Shown: in pieces, positions 9,001 through 11,172 of the stretch | How positions within the stretch are numbered: the first letter of the stretch is position 1 | Layout of the letters: the number at the start of each line of letters is the position of its first letter | Assembly: GCA_900128585.1 (NCBI GenBank) | Contig: LT642752.1 | Coordinates: 1-11,172, forward strand | Length of the DNA stretch: 11,172 nucleotides | Reading direction: 5' to 3' | Source: Stramenopiles sp. TOSAG23-3 | Lineage: Eukaryota > Sar | The notes under the pieces: generated by a model | Databases searched by the model: none | What the model was told of the DNA's origin: nothing | What the model saw: the letters and a program-made list of their open reading frames with translations, nothing else | Translations under genes and position numbers: made by a program

Positions 9001-10979
9001 CGATCGCTCACGTTATTCAGCCAGATTTCATTTCATCTATTATTAGTTTGTTGGAGGCATCAGAACTTTCTCATAGCGACGACGAATGCAAGGATGATAA
9101 GGATGATGAGAAGAAGGGCTTAGTTGCTCCCATGAGTGCAATTGAAAATGTAAACAAAAAATACAAAGAATTTATTAGACTTTGGGACACATCGTTTCAA
9201 AGCAACGAAGTCCAAGATGATAAAGGGCGCAGTATGGAACGTTGGGTTGAATTATTATTTGAAGCTTTAACAACACTGCTCAAATACAGGGTGACATGCG
9301 AGGAGGAAAACAAATCCAGGTCAGTTACGGATAAATATCAACAAGAATTTGACGACCTTATTGCTAGTCTAATGCAAACAGAAATTAGTTGTACCGAAAA
9401 ACTTGATGTTTTAAACATGTGCCATGAAGAACTTGAAGAAGCTTCAGTAGCCCTGAATGAGTCCAAAGAAATGGCAGAGAACACTAGAAGCATAATGAAA
9501 CGCTCAAACGCCATTCTAAAATCCATCCAATCAAAACAACATTTGTGGGATTGTATGTCGAGTCACGTTAAAGAACGATTTGTAGTTCTACCACTCCTGT
9601 CTCTGGCATTGGCATTTATTGAGAAATCTCTCGGTATATTTGGGAGGTCGGCAGACAGGATAAATCTTCTTCGAAAATGGGTGCTCCGTTCTTTGGACAA
9701 GTTTGGTGTGGATTCTTCGTTTTTGCAACACTTTTGCGACGTAATTGGTTCGTGGTGTACGGAAAAATCTAGGGCTCTCTCTGAGAACCCCTTATCTTGG
9801 GATTCCCCGAAGAGTATCTTTGGCGTATACCGCTTATCGCATATATTGGAAGGATTTTCTAGTTCTAAGGCTTCACTCCAAAACTTTGCCGTACTTTTTC
9901 CACAGACACACTATGATCCCAAAAAGTTAAACAAATCGCTTCCACCGAACCTGGTGTGCATAGATCCGGATGGTGTCGCCCAAAAATGGCTGGTGTCCAA
10001 TTTAGAGAAAAGGGGGGCTTCGTTTGAAATTGTTTCTTTTGCTTTTGAGAATTCTGGACTCGTTTGGAAGTCAAAGATAGCATTGAAGAAAAAGCTGCAA
10101 GAAGCAAGAGAGCAAGAAAAGATTATTATTTTGGAAAACGTCATTTCATTTCAATCCTTTTCTCCTTCAATTATTGAAATGTTGACTGACCAAACTGATA
10201 GAAAAAGTGGGGGGGGAAGTGCTATATACACATTTTGTAAATCAATAGAAAGTGTAACAGCGTGTGGTATTCTTCTTTCGAAATCATTGATACTGAACTG
10301 CCAAATGTCCGAAATGGGCAACGATCCGGAGCATCTCGCTTTATCGGAGACCAACCCTGCACTTCAACCATGGTGCGCAAAATTAATGTCAGCCTTAGTC
10401 CAGAAAACGGAGACTGAGAAGAGCCTTTGCGATACTTTATGCTCACTTGAAAAAGCAGATATAATTTTGCTCTTGAAGAACGACAGTTTTCTCATGAAAT
10501 TATCTGCAGAAATAGACCAGTTAAATCTTACATCAAAAATGCTAATTGATTTGAAAGAGTGCAAACCAGCACTAAAAGGACACGACTTATTGGAGACTCG
10601 GGAAGACGTAAATGCGCTGCTAAATACTTCGAGCAGCGAAAGCGAAAATTTTCTTGAGAAAGTTATCGCTGAAGCCATCTTTTTGGGCCGTTCATCAATT
10701 GTTGAATTTAACCTAAATCTATTGAACCTCACTCTTCCCGATATCACATGGCACCTTAGCGAAAAGCTGAGTTCTCGCGGAAAAAGCATAGTGTTGTTAG
10801 ACAAAACACTGCTGTCTGCCATTGAATTGAAAAATCCTTTAAATGGATGCGGTGGCATTTTTGTGATAAATGGTGAGTTGGGCGACACTTCGTCAATTCA
10901 TTTACAGCTGAAAATGTGGGACCAACTTGATAGTGACACGGAAGGTGTAAGCCGGTCGGTCTTTCTCGTTGTTATATGA
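3..10979 (+). CDS. Divergent dynein heavy chain, 5' end open, lacking AAA6 and C-terminal domain
   Basis: Dynein heavy chains are ring-shaped AAA+ motors that pull on microtubules. The assignment rests on the ordered set of family landmarks: a PRHW motif in the linker (R901-H902-W903), a linker segment around YPPLFF (1153-1158), P-loops at 1423, 1709 and 2101, the AAA2 motif VVFDGEIDELW (1784-1794), AAA3 LW-x2-E (2335-2339), an antiparallel coiled-coil stalk (about 2848-3178) and the AAA5 motif IDPDGVAQKW (3318-3327). Full family members have roughly 4,000-4,600 residues; this one has about 3,650 despite a roughly 120-residue insert, and ends before AAA6. No stop precedes it in frame and the first ATG is at 291, so the true start is upstream, in an unseen exon, or at 291. 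Several catalytic residues are replaced, so it may not be motile. Dynein family is secure; subfamily (single-headed inner-arm-like) is inferred from spacing. Confidence 0.9.
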   Translation, partial: GGLTSPRIKVASVRKTTCPPRSAILSTENVRAVLESRCIQRVINDHVETTFCPPQVCYSKSRVDNANSKWVKCYVDKYHKINRLFRVVQWDQDDLGMKPKWVSRLNLILASFENKEGFEASLIDAQESLKVEEDALTACMTLNCLASEYASPPKESLVACILQKVNVTIDDQKSKEILAMLVEETKQLYMRIDVILAFRNQTGKCMFFSKTILPSIAKLIYPADIVASPEVLIYHASPHAARQRSKRLFSTVRHPAISSPTLIRFQSEIRRVHLSLVKRSCEVITAPSELVTLEKFRSDVLEAFQNFQLYIMDYWFKPILNRSRRMHTSWDCIIFPNRLNKGKFPLKRWEAEACKRTRDRFFHMLRMTCNAALTHAKDCLYSSLKQIVFQQSNPTKLPRLLKGEDPSVRRMHFQVECDVRPLNNGRGFNNSVQVSPSVDNFQCVFSNFVQIANGIVHRYNEEIQSKLSNMNAPSVAEVKNFQFDLNKTGFICGCGRWEICEICEASTPEELQIISLLHGEIDRLLQKPISTILQLSSHEDVVLGSDARRKWVIDWYKQFANMQSMVDALPFIFESNFAACHDVVCSNSSLVLENDLFILSLVSYKTILCESWQLLSRQLGQALVGKVNVVCRVAFEKYSEIVNNLNAPIATAQELQERIEFVSTLDHQVAELKGMYERCAYVYDALNEIASVTSENDCFALRWETARFPSVIITTIPETMKTIKRCAETFTNDISKGETAFFEQCKLALEAVAPLRHYSLADLSEAGVFAYNTAKAADNLSICQKRAQQLVIDRQILGMDSVDYGHVANGYTEAQHYARLWQLANEIEQFYDQIMGRQVNLYSHREGNRLVNLWLPRLHEIKRVFSSIPIPYRVIESLTSKLVTLKKHRSIFPLLTAETLRPRHWAILRERLGLDAFEQNDFIVGNAANDRKRLEKPFLMKEAYGILLKHVGGIRSCVMQSKRENEIELMLEAMKAEWGNLVVRVEPIDFQFDDPVSSPNGTAKHKTKPDVVFQAIDNAAQLQEVATDQLVQTNKLIAVRYAAWHLQDLEFWQNYLQGAIETIELWQNCEKVCKSVVPLCIRLDTLKCTSTNFSEMINLLKRKWQTVIEDAIYSRTAQNFFGNSELHKYVADTCTSVYQLSYSIQGFLYKKKTEYPPLFFIKDSILTDMLGLEKVDFGLVAKCIPHVKDISQSSDEQGNIYVNKIVTSCDEIISLTNPIFVGSSVEIGEICNSISNEMKESIKLSNDKINILHLGENLIQWIMKTDIVLQIKILRLRQLWCQSIERVMSAQNIPHPYEDILQQFQNLAFTVLSKIPHSSDKLRFTLSCVYAVLQPMITQLELLRCNSCVDSSSYEWTIIPRVYDRTEQSSKSTMTIAIHEHEIEYRYSVFNFPQSYCLVISSITERCIFAILQHVGSLVGAVVSGPIGSGKSSSIIAAAELCGSALTFLSWNILSVEKTFNDTFRGILGGGNWVCLEGLEHCSPTVLSALATIILRMRSLGQTQSISVGGKGTRVHRHSHFLGLMAFPLSYKQKQFFASSTKDILLNPRAGFPAIHTVSMPSWKRTAELMIATSGIPNLGMYENKVEALFKEVNDRYCKHNKFYRSILAKPLGFITLGKIIRNVQSQMLKNLDSYRDLHVQIWINALRETLHSSINTPDHSWLDCTIYTMFLGKGDIPVPTVDAKEESAFRLKMEELNVAISSRKGLYIVGSSMVGKSSILRKCASESLGAKYITVLLPGTLSPPVLYGSFDSLEQWNPGVIEVILASAKEGDDRVKTTKNKENWVVFDGEIDELWFSIISSVLRKPEHFNWGSKATINGGRGYKYIFEVTDLKSLSPSGIYNCATVHMGEDVISWRKFAIMFINQTFVEQRICGYIILLIDEILPDVFQLSPNVSNHTKKLLTNQFLLMLRSIVPKNMRSDSTKKNIRKKPVVLKRWQKASETITDNVRKARKQEMKTNSEFSQMELLVNSGDNNLTILRASVVFSIEWAFRTFTGESNFSENFMVILKAKLPSVFLAVPKGLTIHDCFYDRGQNTWTKWEALQTTYNSQFTKGNTVRQNKTPSNHGQESLSWIVAPTQNILRTSWVLPQLVQSRQHVYLAGPSGSGKTCSWKFALSFSQMDSHSTLCTHLHSYSSASQFEKNLRSKLSDRKNCISAPLNGQYLNVIIEDLNLVMGKSKEITTKYRSQQSVFASIRGRLNALPCYNEKLKLFQKIEGVLCLLVGRSGLDSEEQNQSPEWNRCKRHAVHCSTKEHSKDDFYSILAANCSSTNTNSSSILRNIAKISSDAFALCRDIVATKMGKVNKDRINTFRMVRFWKRIVAIVPHVAEPTDIQRLWWQELGDCVSDYMAGYYDSKRIFNGIASLNVQHDVVTHPYDPKFRIWRHVSTGSYETVELHEKQNEVSPGQGDNILHVVPMDTNNEIVDDTEEKKGEDVSSDDGINGTEMVEVEMVSAGESENEATEIEDSAGTDPKSKSLKKEKKKKGRKGTKGKSPKKKRKKPQKRGKNKRKLSKTKKAKKNRKGGGDHEVDGAEGDAGDIAEGKGLPVSSTFWQCGMAELLERFKLPIDRSQALIVVILRLIQQMQDHEAACISTLIAPPGFRGRSFVLIAASLCKFQHIITLDSVENVFERQLFYKSLESQIEDSCALIIRVKDPNCASTVCFINALVQFAVNKSLVELREICSSNTDEIANNSGANEALGHSKIKIVLLFSSMEAWIDLCTRQCSSVFRLAETINIRLAWGLRNTLFAVATTAWMPLVNSFEGALASDKITKKTRAKLELSHNLDNIADASVDMYNSMALAMTKVFDCNCSGYMCPSRFIDILVAATGYAQTVLDRDWNHLLLYSSTRRSVQSLKKAKKDIIKLLKRQDANVKQKRLIRDTAKAKVDGALSDISKFFVNTNEDAKNANENVQSSRENLITLEHIRDELTNLKSVIVAQLRSTEEDIVAALSLLKIDNVPAQPVTDMLHIYVYLLQASHESDLMESNPTVNLSHQWPSTIAHVIQPDFISSIISLLEASELSHSDDECKDDKDDEKKGLVAPMSAIENVNKKYKEFIRLWDTSFQSNEVQDDKGRSMERWVELLFEALTTLLKYRVTCEEENKSRSVTDKYQQEFDDLIASLMQTEISCTEKLDVLNMCHEELEEASVALNESKEMAENTRSIMKRSNAILKSIQSKQHLWDCMSSHVKERFVVLPLLSLALAFIEKSLGIFGRSADRINLLRKWVLRSLDKFGVDSSFLQHFCDVIGSWCTEKSRALSENPLSWDSPKSIFGVYRLSHILEGFSSSKASLQNFAVLFPQTHYDPKKLNKSLPPNLVCIDPDGVAQKWLVSNLEKRGASFEIVSFAFENSGLVWKSKIALKKKLQEAREQEKIIILENVISFQSFSPSIIEMLTDQTDRKSGGGSAIYTFCKSIESVTACGILLSKSLILNCQMSEMGNDPEHLALSETNPALQPWCAKLMSALVQKTETEKSLCDTLCSLEKADIILLLKNDSFLMKLSAEIDQLNLTSKMLIDLKECKPALKGHDLLETREDVNALLNTSSSESENFLEKVIAEAIFLGRSSIVEFNLNLLNLTLPDITWHLSEKLSSRGKSIVLLDKTLLSAIELKNPLNGCGGIFVINGELGDTSSIHLQLKMWDQLDSDTEGVSRSVFLVVI
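9..1940 (+). other. Dynein tail (N-terminal region)
   Basis: Residues 1-644 form the tail, which in dyneins binds intermediate and light chains or the axonemal doublet. The sequence is mostly predicted helical and poorly conserved. A segment at about residues 385-460 (SLKQIVF, then FQVECDVRPL, then VQVSPSVDNF) follows the pattern seen in tails of single-headed axonemal heavy chains, where a 'F-x-V-x-L' strand is followed by an 'I-x-F-x-P' strand and helices. A four-cysteine cluster (C490, C492, C498, C501) lies within it and is not a standard tail element. With AAA1 near residue 1423, the tail is about the length expected for the short inner-arm class, so little may be missing upstream. Confidence 0.6.
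1941..4150 (+). other. Dynein linker (DHC_N2-like region)
   Basis: Residues about 645-1381 are the linker, the lever that swings across the AAA ring to make the power stroke. It opens with AQELQERIEFVSTL, matching the 'eL-x-E-x-I-E-F' start of this domain. The stretch RLWQLANEIEQFYD (about 820-833) matches the 'LW-x2-A' segment, PRHWAILRERLGL (from P900) matches the nearly invariant 'MRDRHW' motif, IELWQNCEKVCKSVVPL matches the 'W-x2-LEPIF' segment, and YPPLFFIKDSILTDMLG (1153-1169) matches 'FPRFYFLSNDELLEIL'. The order and spacing of these landmarks are the strongest evidence for dynein in the N-terminal half. The conserved arginine of FPRF is replaced by leucine. Confidence 0.8.
4155..4950 (+). 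other. AAA1 module with intact P-loop but broken Walker B and sensor 1
   Basis: AAA1 is the main ATP-hydrolysing site of dynein. It starts with YRYSVF (from Y1383) and LVISSITERC, which match 'Y-x-Y-E' and 'LVITPLTDRC'. Walker A is GPIGSGKS (1423-1430), fully consensus. Walker B should read C-F-D-E-F-N but reads C1473-L-E1475-G1476-L-E-H, so the Mg-coordinating Asp is Glu and the catalytic Glu is Gly. The sensor-1 stretch, normally T-M-N-P-G-Y, reads L-M1523-A1524-F-P, so the sensor Asn is Ala. ATP could still bind; hydrolysis is unlikely. Domain identity is clear from colinearity; loss of activity is inferred from the residues. Confidence 0.8.
5000..5860 (+). other. AAA2 module, P-loop and VFDG motif conserved
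   Basis: AAA2 normally binds but does not hydrolyse ATP. Walker A is GSSMVGKS (1709-1716). It is followed by LYGSFDSLEQWNPGVI, matching the family 'LYGyfD-x-W-x-DGv' segment, and by W1783-V-V-F-D1787-G-E-I-D-E-L-W1794, close to the consensus 'WIVFDGPVDAVWIE'. The later motif 'EVeDLs-x-SPATVSRCGMVYM' appears as FEVTDLKSLSPSGIYNCATVHM (split at S1835), in which the conserved Arg is N1841. This is the best-preserved nucleotide site of the ring. A lysine- and arginine-rich helix (about 1915-1960) follows, more basic than usual at this place. Confidence 0.8.
5870..7190 (+). other. AAA3 module, intact Walker A, altered Walker B
   Basis: AAA3 is the regulatory ATPase of dynein. Its leading region has VVFSIEWAFR and IHDCFYDRGQNTWTKW, matching 'FALVWSIG' and 'VyDYfvD-x-W-x-W'. 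Walker A is GPSGSGKT (2101-2108). Walker B, normally F-I-D-D-L-N-M-P, reads V-I-I-E2168-D2169-L-N-L-V-M, with conservative Asp to Glu at the first acidic site. The sensor-1 segment, usually 'A-x-P-P-G-G-G-R', has decayed to LLVGRSGLD. The C-terminal helical part is clear: NTFRMVRFWKRI then RLWWQELGDCVSDYM (about 2334-2348), matching 'FnLRDlsrv' and 'RLWxHExxRVFxDRL'. Nucleotide binding is likely; hydrolysis is uncertain. Confidence 0.78.
7200..7640 (+). other. Charged low-complexity insert between AAA3 and AAA4, acidic then lysine-rich
   Basis: About 120-140 residues separate the end of AAA3 from AAA4 and have no dynein counterpart. The first part (about residues 2418-2470) is acidic, rich in Asp, Glu and Ser. 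The second (2472-2521) is a 50-residue block with 31 Lys or Arg, containing SPKKKRKK, which resembles the SV40-type nuclear-localisation signal. A short Gly-Asp-Glu tail (GGGDHEVDGAEGD) follows. The DNA of the basic half is A-rich with an 11-base G run. It is probably disordered and projects from the ring. Function is unknown: nuclear targeting, RNA or nucleic-acid contact, or microtubule contact through its positive charge are all possible. Confidence 0.75.
7571..7581 (+). repeat. Homopolymer run of 11 G inside the coding frame
   Basis: Eleven consecutive G residues encode the third base of a lysine codon, three glycines and the first base of GAC. The frame is dynein-like on both sides (AAA3 before, AAA4 after), so the run length as given is consistent with an uninterrupted frame. 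A shorter 8-G run lies at 10209-10216. Such runs are slippage- and sequencing-prone. Confidence 0.9.
7650..8540 (+). other. AAA4 module with degenerate nucleotide site
   Basis: AAA4 is a secondary nucleotide site in ordinary dyneins and carries the stalk. The lead helix LPIDRSQALIVVILRLIQQM matches 'L-V-L-F-x-D-A-x-x-H-x-x-R-I-x-R-I-L'. The Walker A position reads P2597-P-G-F-R-G-R-S2604, so the first Gly is Pro and the Lys is Arg. The Walker B position, normally L-F-T-D-x-Q, reads I-I-R-V-K-D-P with no acid in place. The following FINALVQFAVNKSLVEL matches 'FLEDINNLLNSGEVPNLF', and IKIVLLFSSMEAW (about 2706-2718) matches 'lHvVlcFSPvGe'. INIRLAWGLRNTLFAVA matches the 'tiDWFxxWpeeAL' segment. 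Fold colinear, ATP site probably dead. Confidence 0.72.
8542..9545 (+). other. Stalk coiled coils and microtubule-binding tip
   Basis: CC1 runs from about R2848 to K2954 (charged heptad-like helix with SLKKAKKDIIKLLK and ENLITLEHIRDELTNLKSVI), ends with NVPAQPVTDMLHIYVYLL, which corresponds to the 'k-x-PP-x-V-x2-V-x2-AV-x-iL' entry to the tip, and CC2 runs from about 3090 to 3178 up to W3180. The tip between them (about 2959-3089) includes WPSTIAHVIQPDFISSIISL, matching 'W-x2-A-K-x2-L-x-D-x2-F-L-x2-L', and ERWVELLFEALTTLLKYRV, matching the exit helix. An acidic stretch S-D-D-E-C-K-D-D-K-D-D-E (3023-3034) sits in the tip, whose microtubule face is usually basic. Stalk length is near that of ordinary dyneins. 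Confidence 0.75.
9546..10440 (+). other. AAA5 module
   Basis: AAA5 lacks an ATP site in all dyneins and has a structural role. The helix LPLLSLALAFIEKSLGIFGRSADRINLLRKW (from about L3193, quoted in part) matches the 'GD-x-L-x-A-x-F-L-x-Y-x-G-x-F-x2-x-Y-R-x2-L-x2-W' segment. LSENPLSWDSPKSI corresponds to the 'L-x-WN-x-x-GLPxD' region in degraded form. V-C-I3318-D-P-D-G-V-A-Q-K-W3327 is a clear match to 'p-L-M-I-D-P-Q-x-Q-A-x-K-W-I', and IIILENV (3372-3378, E3376) matches 'VLLENV'. These two motifs make AAA5 secure. The later segment usually holding 'YiTTKLxNPHYxPE' is not recognisable. Confidence 0.72.
10441..10979 (+). other. Unrecognised C-terminal stretch where AAA6 would begin
   Basis: Residues about 3479-3656 start with SLEKADIILLLKNDSFLMKLSAEI, which resembles the 'LL-x-x-L-S-x-S-x-G-N-I-L-D-D-x-x-L-I-x2-L' helices between AAA5 and AAA6. 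After that I see no family match. The sequence has a hydrophobic mixed strand-helix pattern (SIVLLDKTLL, GIFVING) that could be a remnant AAA6 core, then stops at TGA 10977-10979. Ordinary heavy chains carry several hundred further residues (the rest of AAA6 and usually a C-terminal domain). Either the protein is truncated or a spliced continuation lies beyond the window. Confidence 0.5.
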
Positions 10980-11172
10980 AATATCATTTCGATAGAAACA
11001 ACATCAATAAAGGTCGAAATTTTAGGTCGCTAAGCTAAAATTTCCCTACAGCGTGGAGGGGGGCTGGAATTTTTGAGGATCGTGTCATTTTTTCAATTTG
11101 TTTTTAATGTTTTAGCTTACGTTCTTTTTTTAAATGATAAGAAAAATAATTTATCGTTTAAATGTAAAAAGT
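10980..11172 (+). other. AT-rich 3' flank without a gene
   Basis: This stretch changes abruptly to AT-rich, T- and A-tract sequence with stops in all frames, as expected of a 3' untranslated or intergenic region. It contains a possible polyadenylation hexamer at 11006-11011 and a pyrimidine-rich CTACAG at 11046-11051 resembling an intron acceptor. No RNA gene or second reading frame is visible. Confidence 0.6.
11006..11011 (+). terminator. Candidate polyadenylation signal AATAAA
   Basis: A consensus AATAAA hexamer lies 27 bases after the TGA, a plausible distance for a short 3' untranslated region. Many protists do not use this hexamer and it can occur by chance in AT-rich DNA, so support is weak. 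Confidence 0.35.

Noticed and set aside
10364-10888. Antisense open frame of 174 codons
   Set aside because: It lies wholly opposite the dynein frame, has no recognisable domain, and its Ser/Phe/Leu-rich composition is what the complement of a Lys/Glu/Leu-rich coding strand gives.
3-10979. Decaying pseudogene
   Set aside because: No stop or frameshift in about 3,650 codons while the linker, AAA2 and AAA5 motifs remain colinear; random drift over this length would have broken the frame. Loss of catalytic residues alone does not require a pseudogene.
10980-11172. Second gene or RNA gene at the right edge
   Set aside because: Only short frames with stops in all frames, and no tRNA-like or other conserved structured element visible.

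Overview
The window holds one very long, intronless reading frame on the + strand. It is open from base 3 to a TGA at 10977-10979 and is followed by about 190 bases of AT-rich, apparently non-coding sequence. The frame (about 3,650 codons; residue n starts at base 3n+6) reads as a highly divergent eukaryotic dynein heavy chain. In order it shows a tail, the linker, AAA1, AAA2, AAA3, a charged low-complexity insert, AAA4, a coiled-coil stalk with a microtubule-binding tip, and AAA5. Dynein heavy chains exist only in eukaryotes, so the organism is a eukaryote, most likely a protist or alga with few introns. The standard genetic code fits. I cannot name the lineage. Tail and linker spacing resemble the shorter, single-headed inner-arm axonemal heavy chains (DNAH1/3/7/12 type), which would imply an organism that has, or descends from ancestors with, motile cilia.

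Layout: tail about 9-1940; linker about 1941-4150; AAA1 about 4155-4950; AAA2 about 5000-5860; AAA3 about 5870-7190; acidic then lysine-rich insert about 7200-7640; AAA4 about 7650-8540; stalk and tip about 8542-9545; AAA5 about 9546-10440; a C-terminal stretch with no recognisable AAA6 or C-terminal domain 10440-10979; 3' flank 10980-11172.

The unusual point is that the fold is well kept while the motor chemistry is not. AAA1, the main ATPase of ordinary dyneins, keeps its P-loop but has lost the Walker B aspartate-glutamate pair, the sensor-1 asparagine and the arginine of the AAA2 SPxTVSR-type motif. AAA4 has a damaged Walker A and no Walker B. AAA2 and AAA3 keep intact P-loops. The frame stops before AAA6. 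About 11 kb without a stop codon argues against an ordinary pseudogene, so this may be a non-motile 'pseudo-dynein' maintained by selection. A lysine-rich block with an SV40-like nuclear-localisation motif and a cysteine cluster in the tail add to its oddity.

Both ends are uncertain. No ATG precedes base 291 in frame and the frame runs off the left edge, so upstream exons may exist. Possible splice signals near 10873-11051 mean the C-terminus could also be changed by splicing.
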